A DNA stretch of 33,616 nt, taken from the IMG/VR virus record IMGVR_UViG_3300031787_000485, positions 1 through 33,616 of that record; one strand, 5' to 3'. Shown one piece after another: positions 23,447-30,616 of this stretch. Position numbers and translations under genes: made by a program. This stretch comes from a virus. Below the pieces are notes generated by a model. It did not search any database. It was not told the DNA's origin and saw only the letters and a program-made list of their open reading frames with translations. Position 1 is the stretch's first letter; each line of letters begins with the position of its first letter.

Positions 23447-24631
23447 TTAGTTACTAAAATAATAAGGGTGTAACGATCGATTATTCGTGTGGTACTCATA
23501 CACCTCAAACTGGAATCCTGAACGTCCTTTCTTGAAGTTTGTTTGAACCCACTCTGATGAAGGACTGAATGCCATGTAGTTAAAGTAATAGAAGTCATCA
23601 GACGAACACATATCAAGAAGTGCTTGATGGCTGTCTCCCTTACAGAAGGTGATATATTTACCTTCACTATAAAGTGAGTTGTACTTCAAGAACTGATCTA
23701 TCTTCTCAATTGACTGAGGTGTTAACTGCGGACGGAATCCAAACTTCAAATTCCTTGAATCCTTTCCGTGAGTAATTACGAATACATGATCTCCAACCTT
23801 ATACCAGTTGATAAACTTCTTGTAGTTATTAACTTCTACGTTCTTGTATAGGCAGTCAACTACATTCTTAAAAGCTGAATTTAATACATATCCAAATGCG
23901 CCTGAGTGATTGTCTTCACAAATATTGTTAACAACAATCTCATTGTAATGAGGTGCGAGCAGTTGTGTTAGATAAAGTTTTGCTTTAAGTCCACAGTCGA
24001 AAGACTCTTCGTTCGTCATGTTCTGCGGTAGCTTATGACCTTTTCTTACAGTCTCACCATCCCATCCGTCCATATAGTCACCAAGCTCGTCGATAATAAG
24101 CAGATCAGATGACTTCTTACTTAAAACGAAGTTAGCCATCTCGACCACTCGTTGCATCAACATATCTTCATTCCAATCAACTGGATATAAAGCTAAACCT
24201 CCACGAGATGCATCCATGCCAACGTGAACATCAGTCCATACCAAACGGTCGAACGTCTTTCCTGACTTCTTGAGCGTAAATTCATTCTTTTTGATTGGCT
24301 TATAGTCTGACATACATTCAGAAATAACCTTGTCAAAGTCAATCTCTTTAGCCTCAAATGTTGGATTTTTAACAAATAAAGATGCTTCCTTAGTTTTAAG
24401 CCATAAGTACGGCACATTCTTGTAGTCTACCTCTACAGATTGAGATGCCTCTCGGATCCCATTATCTACTTTCCTACCAAACTTCTTATTGATTGCACGA
24501 CTTGATGCCAGTCGTATAGATGTGAAGTCATCACTATTTAATTCCTTCGCTATAATACGAGCGATTTCAGATTTGTTAGTGATGCCTGTAGTGTAAAGCT
24601 CAATAGCTCTACTCTTTACATGTTTATTCAT
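23447..24631 (-). CDS. Calcineurin-like metallophosphoesterase with N-terminal HTH-like region (394 aa)
   Basis: The metallophosphoesterase motifs appear in order: TDVHVG (D134, H136), GDYMDG (D185, D188), EDNHSG (N241, H242; the GNHD variant), ITHGKD (H288) and GDSHQ (H335; the GHxH variant). These would bind two metals and hydrolyse phosphodiesters or phosphomonoesters. Residues 1-55 (GITNKSEIARIIAKEL) look like a helix-turn-helix, with a basic helix to about 54, so the enzyme may be brought to DNA. This combination is seen in phages of Bacteroidota. It overlaps the upstream 55-aa gene by 8 nt. The substrate is unknown: SbcD/Mre11-like DNA nuclease, DNA end phosphatase and nucleotide phosphatase are all possible. 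I favour a nucleic acid substrate because of the N-terminal region and the replication context. Confidence 0.8.
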   Translation of the reverse strand: MNKHVKSRAIELYTTGITNKSEIARIIAKELNSDDFTSIRLASSRAINKKFGRKVDNGIREASQSVEVDYKNVPYLWLKTKEASLFVKNPTFEAKEIDFDKVISECMSDYKPIKKNEFTLKKSGKTFDRLVWTDVHVGMDASRGGLALYPVDWNEDMLMQRVVEMANFVLSKKSSDLLIIDELGDYMDGWDGETVRKGHKLPQNMTNEESFDCGLKAKLYLTQLLAPHYNEIVVNNICEDNHSGAFGYVLNSAFKNVVDCLYKNVEVNNYKKFINWYKVGDHVFVITHGKDSRNLKFGFRPQLTPQSIEKIDQFLKYNSLYSEGKYITFCKGDSHQALLDMCSSDDFYYFNYMAFSPSSEWVQTNFKKGRSGFQFEVYEYHTNNRSLHPYYFSN

Positions 24632-24791
24632 CCTTGATTGATTTTCGAACGTCCAATAGGACTTTGTTCAGTTTCTTAATAGCAGACTCTACCTCATCAT
24701 GACTTCCGTCAATTAGGGCTTCATACAGCTCTCGATTTAAGTCGTCAATCTCATCCATTGTTGAGTTGACCCATTGAACATTTCGAATCAT
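24624..24791 (-). CDS. Small acidic helical protein, leaderless (55 aa)
   Basis: The start is placed at the ATG at 24791 (MIRNVQWVNS). The frame is open to a codon at 24827, but a well-formed promoter lies in that stretch and ends 5 nt before ATG 24791. A further ATG inside (MDEIDDLNRE) is an alternative. The protein is almost entirely helical and acidic, with heptad-like Leu/Ile/Val spacing from about residue 15 to 50, so it may form a coiled coil or a small dimer. It overlaps the phosphoesterase gene by 8 nt and may be its partner or regulator. No family was recognised. Confidence 0.6.
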   Translation of the reverse strand: MIRNVQWVNSTMDEIDDLNRELYEALIDGSHDEVESAIKKLNKVLLDVRKSIKDE

Positions 24792-24796
24792 GCCAA

Positions 24797-24828
24797 CAAA
24801 AATATGACATTGATTTGATATGCACAAA
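24797..24828 (-). promoter_or_regulatory. Strong Bacteroidota promoter TTTG-N20-TATTTTTG, leaderless start
   Basis: On the - strand TTTG (24828-24825) is followed after 20 nt by TATTTTTG (24804-24797), the best full match to the Bacteroidota -33/-7 consensus in the window. Only five bases (TTGGC) separate it from ATG 24791, so the transcript should be leaderless or nearly so. It allows separate expression of the 55-aa protein, the phosphoesterase and the endonuclease. Confidence 0.75.
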
Positions 24829-24834
24829 TAAAAA

Positions 24835-25272
24835 TTACAAATTGTCTATAAAACTATCGAAATTACTTCCTCGCTTTATTTTTGGTATTCTGCTCTTATA
24901 CTTCTTGTATCCTGGAATAAGGTCGTCAGGTCCTGACAGTTCGTACTCCATCCATCTAATCTCAACTGGAGTATGTTGTTGCTTATAGATAGATCGAGGA
25001 TAAAGTTCGTTTTCAATCCACTCCCACAAAAATTCATTAATTGCCTCTCTACAGTCTTCTCTTGGTGTCATCCTTTCATAGTGAATTGGCATGGTACCAC
25101 TAACATTTAGTAGTTTAGCTATTCTGTGTTGAGTCAGTCCCTGTTTTTTAAGCTGAAGCGATAACTGACGTCTCATCTCGACTACATAATCACTGTATCT
25201 AACTCGCTCCAATCTCTTGAAGTACTCATACATCTTCTTGATGCGATCTTCTGTTATTTCGACCATTGACAT
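24835..25272 (-). CDS. Small HTH protein, possibly DnaA domain IV-like (145 aa)
   Basis: Residues 30-70 read as a helix pair and a helix-turn-helix: MRRQLSLQLKKQGLTQHRIA followed by KLLNVSGTMPIHYERM. The arrangement resembles the C-terminal DNA-binding domain of DnaA, where a basic helix is followed by an Ig..l...DHstvih loop. Here the DH of that loop is not kept. The rest (about 75-145) is polar with many aromatic residues and a basic C-terminal segment (PGYKKYKSRIPKIKRG). Its start overlaps the upstream gene by 19 nt; a second Met two codons in is an alternative start. A DNA-binding role in replication initiation or early gene control is likely, but the exact family is not settled. Confidence 0.65.
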   Translation of the reverse strand: MSMVEITEDRIKKMYEYFKRLERVRYSDYVVEMRRQLSLQLKKQGLTQHRIAKLLNVSGTMPIHYERMTPREDCREAINEFLWEWIENELYPRSIYKQQHTPVEIRWMEYELSGPDDLIPGYKKYKSRIPKIKRGSNFDSFIDNL

Positions 25273-25502
25273 TTTGTTGAAAATTTTAAATTACTTACTT
25301 CATACGTTACATTATACAGGCTTAAGTCCCTGTCTTTAAAATACCTATTGATTGCCCTCATCATTACCTCATGATTCACAATCATGTTTTCGTCACACAC
25401 TAACGGATACCGTTCAAGCTTCTTAAAGATCGGACGTAATCTCGACCGTGCCTTCGCTGGTATCATGCGGATGTTTATATCACCGATGTATACTGAGTTC
25501 AT
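25254..25502 (-). CDS. Hypothetical protein (82 aa)
   Basis: I do not recognise it. It is basic, with an Arg/Lys-rich segment (AKARSRLRPIFKKLERYP, about residues 16-33) and a predicted helix with MMRAINRYFKDRD (about 47-59), followed by two strands. It overlaps the upstream gene by 4 nt and the downstream HTH gene by 19 nt, so it is part of the tightly packed replication unit. The basic charge suits nucleic acid contact, but nothing specific can be said. Confidence 0.6.
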   Translation of the reverse strand: MNSVYIGDINIRMIPAKARSRLRPIFKKLERYPLVCDENMIVNHEVMMRAINRYFKDRDLSLYNVTYEVSNLKFSTKCQWSK

Positions 25503-25741
25503 AATAGATTAATTTCGTTTTTTACTTGCTCCCAATATGTCCAACTTGAACCATAATCTGTTGATGTACTTTTAATTGTTTTCAATATCTCATCAACTGC
25601 AATTAAGGAGCATTGTTTGGCTTCACGAATTCCTAATTGTGTGCAACCCTCATCACAGTATGGCACTTTACATCCTTTGCAATTAAAGTCAGCGTTAATA
25701 TATTTTTTGACTAACTCTTCTGCTTTCTCTTTCGGTGTCAT
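25499..25741 (-). CDS. Hypothetical small protein with clustered cysteines (80 aa)
   Basis: Six cysteines lie between residues 20 and 43: CKGCKVPYCDEGC (about 20-32) and one near 42 (KQCSL). The spacing CxxC...CxxxC could bind zinc or an iron-sulfur cluster, but it matches no family I know. The flanks are helical: a charged N-terminal helix (MTPKEKAEELVKKYI) and a C-terminal helix with WTYWEQVKNEI. Starts of this type (KEKAEELVKKY) are common in small Bacteroidota phage proteins. It overlaps both neighbours by 4 nt. Confidence 0.6.
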   Translation of the reverse strand: MTPKEKAEELVKKYINADFNCKGCKVPYCDEGCTQLGIREAKQCSLIAVDEILKTIKSTSTDYGSSWTYWEQVKNEINLL

Positions 25742-25968
25742 AACTTCTTAAATATTACATTACATTCAGGCAGAAAGTCTACCAACTTCGACAGGTTAGC
25801 CTCACGCAATGGTTGAAGCTCGTCATCCAGTACGGACGCATGTTTGATAATTAGTTTGCCATCCTCTACTGAATACACATCGATCAGGATGTTGTACATC
25901 TTTGGTAGCGTCAGGTCGAACTGATTTACTAACGATTGGACGTTAGGGTTTGTTAGTATTGGTTTCAT
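25738..25968 (-). CDS. Hypothetical protein (76 aa)
   Basis: The start at ATG 25968 (MKPILTNPNVQ) is chosen because it limits overlap with the VRR-NUC gene to 26 nt; ATGs at 25995 and 25992 in the same frame are alternatives that would overlap it by about 50 nt. The protein has a helix at the N-terminus, two or three beta strands (NILIDVYSVEDGKLIIKHAS) and a C-terminal helix and strand. One cysteine, no membrane segment, no known motif. It overlaps the next gene by 4 nt. Role unknown. Confidence 0.5.
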   Translation of the reverse strand: MKPILTNPNVQSLVNQFDLTLPKMYNILIDVYSVEDGKLIIKHASVLDDELQPLREANLSKLVDFLPECNVIFKKL

Positions 25969-26221
25969 CTTCAAATAGTTTAGTTTCTCCATCATGCACG
26001 AAGCACTTGACGTACTTCGACAGTTCTTTCATTCTGTACTTCTGTAGCTCTCTTGGCTGTTTGCCAGGCTGTTTTACCTCATAGAACTCAGCTATGCCGT
26101 TGGGTCGTATGCATATAAGGTCAGGTATTCCAGTCTTGTTTGTTACCGACAACTTAATTACATAGCAACCCTCTGACTCTAGCTGCTTAATTAGTTTTGA
26201 TTGGATCTTTGACTCACTCAT
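25943..26221 (-). CDS. VRR-NUC domain nuclease (92 aa)
   Basis: This is a stand-alone VRR-NUC enzyme of the PD-(D/E)XK superfamily. The motif GIPD (residues 31-34) provides the Asp, FYEVK (46-50) provides E48 and K50, and a Gln/Glu-rich helix follows (PRELQKYRM). An N-terminal helix with SESKIQSKLIKQLE gives the usual upstream polar residues. The length matches phage single-domain members, which dimerise and act as structure-specific endonucleases, for example on branched DNA. It overlaps the SF2 helicase gene by 4 nt (ATGA). VRR-NUC next to an SF2 helicase is a recurrent pair in phage replication modules and suggests joint work on replication forks or recombination intermediates. Confidence 0.85.
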   Translation of the reverse strand: MSESKIQSKLIKQLESEGCYVIKLSVTNKTGIPDLICIRPNGIAEFYEVKQPGKQPRELQKYRMKELSKYVKCFVHDGETKLFEDETNTNKP

Positions 26222-27444
26222 TTATAGTCCTTCTTAAAGATGTTAACTGTGTACTTCTTCTTTGACTTAACGACCTTGTATATCTTCTCCTCAATTCCAC
26301 CCTCTGCAAATATCCAGTATACATTATTCTCAAGTCTATCCATGGTGGTCATACGGTCAATTGCTTGCAGGTATGATACTGCTGAGTGTTGGATATTCAT
26401 GAACACCAAACAGTCAGCCTCCTTTAGTGATATACCCTCCCTTGAGCTGACTACCTGACCTGCAAAATGCTTATCTGTAGTTTGAAACTCATGTAAGTCA
26501 GTCGTTATCTCGTCACCGAATACAGACAAAAGTAAGTCAAGTTCTTTTTTAAAACAATAAAAAATGCCTATTTTTTTACCTGCAAAGTGTTCTTTAATGA
26601 ATTCAGCCTTAGTTCTGTCAATAATAACAGCAAGTCCACTCTCTAATTTACAAGTCCCTGAGTACAATTGCATGAGCTTCTGCATCAGTTTAGCAGGAGT
26701 GTCGGCAAGTATAACGTCTGACTCACCCTCAAACACAAGATCCTTTATTAGCTTATCGCATATCTTGTACGTTACTGGCTTCATCTTAACATACAGAACC
26801 TTCTCATTGATCTTTGACTTGAATCCTGACTGCTCCTGAGTATGTGTTATCATGTACGGCTGTATGTCGTGCATGATCTTAGCCTCAATTCCAGCAGAGT
26901 AGTCGTTAATAGTTAAGCTGTTTATCTTACGCTGCCTGATATTAACGTAGTCATGCGCCCACTTGTAGAAGTTTCGGTAGTGTGACCAAGGAGAGTAGTA
27001 GGATATCCAGAACTGATGGTACACCTGAGAGAAGGACTCAGGTGACATCGTTCCTGACAACATGATGATCGGCTTATTGTAAAACCGTTCGCGCATACGT
27101 TTAGCTAACTGTCCTGGCTTTGGTAGTCCTGCAGCTTTGTGTGCCTCGTCAAAAATAATAACATCAAACGAGTCGTGATCTTGTAGCTTATGTAGTGACT
27201 CATGGTTTGTTACTACTATCTCGAACTTATATCCGAACTCATTGTAGTCCTCAAGTATGCTTGACACAGCCTTCTTACGGGTCAGGAACAGTACCTTCTT
27301 GGCTCCATACTTCTCAGCTACCATCATTGACGTTGCAGTCTTACCAGTCCTAACCTCCATCGCAAGATACAGCAGCTTGAGTTTGTTAAGAATTTCACAT
27401 CCTCTTACTGCTATATCTAACTGATAGTCTCTTAACTGCTTCAT
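26218..27444 (-). CDS. SF2 DEAH-box helicase, SNF2/phage type (408 aa)
   Basis: Helicase motifs appear in order: a Q-motif-like LRDYQLD (4-10), Walker A MEVRTGKTA (G34, K35, T36), motif Ia near FLTRK, DEAH (99-102), and motif III LSGTMSP (129-135). In the second domain, SSREGISLKEAD corresponds to motif V and QAIDRM (from Q360) to motif VI. Motif VI differs from the usual QxxGRxxR: Gly is replaced by Asp and the second Arg is not at its place. The 408-aa length suits a minimal two-RecA-fold phage enzyme. It likely unwinds or remodels replication and recombination intermediates with the VRR-NUC protein encoded next to it. It overlaps both neighbouring genes by 4 nt. Confidence 0.85.
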   Translation of the reverse strand: MKQLRDYQLDIAVRGCEILNKLKLLYLAMEVRTGKTATSMMVAEKYGAKKVLFLTRKKAVSSILEDYNEFGYKFEIVVTNHESLHKLQDHDSFDVIIFDEAHKAAGLPKPGQLAKRMRERFYNKPIIMLSGTMSPESFSQVYHQFWISYYSPWSHYRNFYKWAHDYVNIRQRKINSLTINDYSAGIEAKIMHDIQPYMITHTQEQSGFKSKINEKVLYVKMKPVTYKICDKLIKDLVFEGESDVILADTPAKLMQKLMQLYSGTCKLESGLAVIIDRTKAEFIKEHFAGKKIGIFYCFKKELDLLLSVFGDEITTDLHEFQTTDKHFAGQVVSSREGISLKEADCLVFMNIQHSAVSYLQAIDRMTTMDRLENNVYWIFAEGGIEEKIYKVVKSKKKYTVNIFKKDYK

Positions 27445-27836
27445 GGCAAATCATCAAATCCTAACTCACTTCTTACTGGATCCACCACTCGCTCCCATCG
27501 TTCTGGAGCTATGTGGTTACATACGATCAAGGTGTTAGACCAATGCTTTATCCATACGTTAAACAGGTCGTACTCCTGTTTGTTAAGGTATCCTAAAGCA
27601 ATGTTCTTAATATGCTTCTTCGTTCTTAACAAGTTCTCGATGGTGTAGTCGTCGTGGTTGTGGAAGTTATGAAACATTCCGCAAAACCAGATCAGATCCC
27701 TGCCTTTTTTCTTTAGTGCCGTATGTACAGCATCAACGAAGTCAATTCCTCCGTCATATACTCCAAACCTACTGTAAAGGAACTCCATCGAGTCCTCAGT
27801 ATGTTTAACTTCTCTCCATTCATTTATCAAATTCAT
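27441..27836 (-). CDS. Hypothetical protein (131 aa)
   Basis: I do not recognise a family. The protein is mostly helical, with an aromatic and His-rich centre (GMFHNFHNHDD, about residues 53-63) that might bind metal, a basic helix (LLRTKKHIKNIALGYL, about 69-84) and a Trp/His-rich segment (FNVWIKHWSNTLIVCNHIAP, about 92-111). It overlaps the primase-helicase gene by 17 nt and the SF2 helicase gene by 4 nt. The position suggests a replication accessory protein, for example a loader, but sequence evidence is lacking. Confidence 0.6.
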   Translation of the reverse strand: MNLINEWREVKHTEDSMEFLYSRFGVYDGGIDFVDAVHTALKKKGRDLIWFCGMFHNFHNHDDYTIENLLRTKKHIKNIALGYLNKQEYDLFNVWIKHWSNTLIVCNHIAPERWERVVDPVRSELGFDDLP

Positions 27837-30192
27837 CGATCTTTAGTTGTTTATTTTGTTCAACAAATGTTATCGTCTTACCAAGCTCTCCTTTACGCTC
27901 TCTTGGAAGCTCTCCATACTTAATTAACGCGAACTCCTTTATCCAGTTATAGAACGTTCGGTGTGCAAGCTTCATCTTACCTGTATTACTGTAGTCAGGG
28001 TATTGGGTAGTAAAGTCGTTCATTAGGTCAGCACCAAGGTAGTCAACGTTGGGTTTCAGTGGGAATGACTTGTCGTCTCCCGTTACCCACTCGAAGAACT
28101 CAGGTGATGTCTTAGCGAACAACTGTCTGTTACCAAGGTTCTTAAATCTTGCTTCCTTCAATCCCTTCTGCATGAACAGCTGTAAGTTAGACAGCATAAA
28201 GCTATCGAACCGCGACCATTCGTCAGCGTCCCAGTCATCGAAGAGTCTTCTTCCTAGCTCGTCTTTAGGCGTGTACGTCTTCTTGTAGTACTGATGAAAC
28301 TCCACCTCCCATCTACGTCTGTCGTGCGAGTTACCTCCACCACGGATAGCCCAGTTGGTAGTGATAATCATCTTAGGTACATACTCAAACGGGATGAAGA
28401 TCTCCTTACTGTTCTTGATCTCTATAGACATTCCGTCCGTGATCATGGAGAACAGTGTCTGAAAATGAAACCCCTTGTCTGCGTCATTGAAGCAGATCAT
28501 TTGAGTATCAGGAGATACACGTTGGTAAGTAAACCTTCCCTTCAGGTCTATCTTCTGTGCATCAAGTATGACAGCATGTCTGATCTTCGATATGGAGTTC
28601 ACAAATAATCCCTTACCTGTACCACCTTCAGGCTTGTCTGTTATCGACTCGTCGTTAAGGATGACCACTGGATTGTATGCTGGGTCGTTATAACGGTGTA
28701 GCATGTATCCTAGCGTTGTTCTCATCGTAAGGAATCGGTCGTCCTGCTGTCCTGCAATGGTGAAGATGAATCGCTCGAAGTCACATCCAGTATGATCTAA
28801 CGGTCGGTAGTCCCTATCTAAGATCGTCTTCTCCCAAACTAGTCCGTCCAAGTCGTCGTAGTCTATGGTGTATACCTCTCTTGGCGTCACCTTAACTGCA
28901 CAGTTGCGATAGAAGATGTATGACTCCTTCTCTTTGTCGAACAGGAATCTGTGGTTAATGGACGGAAGGAACGACAGGAAGTCTTCCTTTTGTAACTTAA
29001 GGTTGCCAACATACGCATTGTAGATCGACTTGTCATCCAGCTCAAAAAGCCACTCACACACAAAGTCCTTAATGTGGTCGTCCAGGACTTCCCTAATGAT
29101 ATTCTTCCGTAAGTGAACAAATACAAACGTACCTTCCTTTGATGCATAGTACTTGAAGAATCCGTTCTCAGTAAGGAACTCTCGGTACTTGTGGTTGATA
29201 AAGTCAACAGCTCCAGTCTTTGGATTCTTCATCCAGAACTCAACCTCGCTAACCTCTATCTCCTCAATTACTTCAGGAGTTACCTGTGGGACGATCCTCT
29301 TTATTTCCTCTGCTGGCACACCTTGAGCCTTCATCTCAGTTACCTTCTGTACGGCTGACTGATCTTCCCACTGCTTGGTACCATGCACGTCCGTTCGTTC
29401 GTATGCAGACTGAACCGTTCTTGATATCTCTGCTTCAGTAAAGTCTGACTGTACGAACTGAAGGCAGGTCTGAAGTGCTTCCTGTTGTTGTATACCGTAC
29501 TCATTTAAGGCAGACGCAAGCACATACATATTATGGTTACGCTGTCCTGACACAAGTCCGTAGTTCTTATTCCACCATGACAGTATTCCGACTACTATCT
29601 TATTCGTATCGTTGGTTGGTATCAATACCTTTCTTTGCTCTCTCTCAGGCTCAACGAACATCTCTGTCCATACTGACGCCTGATCGTTGGTGAAGACATA
29701 CGGATCGTATGACTCATAGGTTATACGGCTGATGTCACTGCACGCCTTATCGAACTCTTCACAATCATAGTAACGTTCGATCGCCTTGAAGTACTGCTTG
29801 TATTGCTTATGGTCGCACGTTGGTATTCTCACTAGTACCTTCAGACCATCTCCAGACGGTGAGGTAAAGAGTGCGAACGTATAGTCGTCCATCTCAAGCT
29901 CAAACCTTTTAGTCTCAAGTGCTGTCTGTGACTCAAAGTTATCGAAGTCGATAGACATAAATCCAGACGACTCTATCAGTCCATCGATCGAACGGCTTGA
30001 GAACTTACCGCCAAAACATACGGCTGGCAGTTTCTTCTTTAGTTCGTTACGTTGTGACTTATCAAGTCCGTTACCTCGTATCTGCTCGCAAAGATCTTTT
30101 GATTTACCACTCCTTATCCGATCGATAGCACTGACTACCGATATGTAGTGAGGGCTATTAGTCTCATTTAGATTTTTAAATATAGTTACCAT
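27820..30192 (-). CDS. Primase-helicase: BT4734/VirE-N-type primase domain fused to SF3 helicase (790 aa)
   Basis: The N-terminal domain (about 1-180) has SIDFDN (D82, D84), SPSGDGLKVLVRI (111-123) and CSDISRITYE (D153, R156), the three motif regions of archaeo-eukaryotic-type primases in their BT4734/VirE-N form, typical for Bacteroidota mobile elements. Residues about 196-268 look like a primase C-terminal helical domain, with EAEISRTVQSAYE. The C-terminal part is a D5/SF3-like ATPase: Walker A PEGGTGKG (521-528), Walker B MICFNDAD (565-572), the sensor Asn in IITTNW (N613) and an arginine-finger candidate DRRRWEVE (624-631). The protein would make primers and unwind DNA at the phage fork. 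Its start lies just after an attenuator-like hairpin, so its level may be set separately from the ssDNA-binding protein gene upstream. Confidence 0.85.
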   Translation of the reverse strand: MVTIFKNLNETNSPHYISVVSAIDRIRSGKSKDLCEQIRGNGLDKSQRNELKKKLPAVCFGGKFSSRSIDGLIESSGFMSIDFDNFESQTALETKRFELEMDDYTFALFTSPSGDGLKVLVRIPTCDHKQYKQYFKAIERYYDCEEFDKACSDISRITYESYDPYVFTNDQASVWTEMFVEPEREQRKVLIPTNDTNKIVVGILSWWNKNYGLVSGQRNHNMYVLASALNEYGIQQQEALQTCLQFVQSDFTEAEISRTVQSAYERTDVHGTKQWEDQSAVQKVTEMKAQGVPAEEIKRIVPQVTPEVIEEIEVSEVEFWMKNPKTGAVDFINHKYREFLTENGFFKYYASKEGTFVFVHLRKNIIREVLDDHIKDFVCEWLFELDDKSIYNAYVGNLKLQKEDFLSFLPSINHRFLFDKEKESYIFYRNCAVKVTPREVYTIDYDDLDGLVWEKTILDRDYRPLDHTGCDFERFIFTIAGQQDDRFLTMRTTLGYMLHRYNDPAYNPVVILNDESITDKPEGGTGKGLFVNSISKIRHAVILDAQKIDLKGRFTYQRVSPDTQMICFNDADKGFHFQTLFSMITDGMSIEIKNSKEIFIPFEYVPKMIITTNWAIRGGGNSHDRRRWEVEFHQYYKKTYTPKDELGRRLFDDWDADEWSRFDSFMLSNLQLFMQKGLKEARFKNLGNRQLFAKTSPEFFEWVTGDDKSFPLKPNVDYLGADLMNDFTTQYPDYSNTGKMKLAHRTFYNWIKEFALIKYGELPRERKGELGKTITFVEQNKQLKIDEFDK

Positions 30193-30206
30193 AATTTATA
30201 TCGGAT

Positions 30207-30238
30207 AAAAATACGGCAGGTAGTGCTCGCTACCTGCC
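30207..30238 (-). terminator. Hairpin with T-tract between SSB-like and primase-helicase genes
   Basis: A perfect 9-bp stem (GGCAGGTAG / CTACCTGCC) with a 6-nt loop is followed on the - strand by GTA and five T residues. It can act as a partial terminator or attenuator. The stretch TATTTTTA just after it resembles a degraded -7 element and could restart transcription 14-15 nt before ATG 30192. Confidence 0.65.
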
Positions 30239-30264
30239 TTAATTACTTGACTTTCAACCTATTA

Positions 30265-30615
30265 TCAAAATGGCGGTTCTTCATCCGCTTCTACTGATAA
30301 TGATGCTGCAGGCTGTGCGGATGGTTGAGGTGTAGATCCTACGTTCTCAATTCTCCATGCGTCAAGTGTGTTGAAGTATCTAACCTCTCCAGTTGGAGAA
30401 ACCCATTCCCTCCCTCTAAGATTGAACGACACCTCTACCTCTTGTCCCTCCATAAATGCGTTAATAATGTCGCACTTATCCTTTGCAAGCTCGAATAAGA
30501 TGTCTTGCGGATACATTCCTGATGAGTCAGTTACAACGAATTCACGTTTCTTGAATTTCTCTGATACTTGAACTTCATCCTTGATTACTTTAATTACTCC
30601 TGTTAGTTTAAACAT
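30265..30615 (-). CDS. ssb: DUF3127-type ssDNA-binding protein (116 aa)
   Basis: Residues 1-88 match the DUF3127 pattern of Bacteroidota and their phages: an opening strand (KLTGVIKVI), KFKKREFVVTD, then QDILFELAKDKCDII and a strand pair with VEVSFNLRGREW. This domain is an OB-fold. A flexible Pro/Ala/Ser linker (about 93-106) leads to an acidic tip ending in EADEEPPF, which copies the protein-binding tail of SSB (acidic residues then PF). The protein therefore probably coats single-stranded DNA and recruits partners such as the primase-helicase. It starts 1 nt after the exonuclease stop and is followed by the 30215-30238 hairpin. The SSB role is inferred from fold and tail. Confidence 0.8.
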   Translation of the reverse strand: MFKLTGVIKVIKDEVQVSEKFKKREFVVTDSSGMYPQDILFELAKDKCDIINAFMEGQEVEVSFNLRGREWVSPTGEVRYFNTLDAWRIENVGSTPQPSAQPAASLSVEADEEPPF

Positions 30616-30616
30616 A

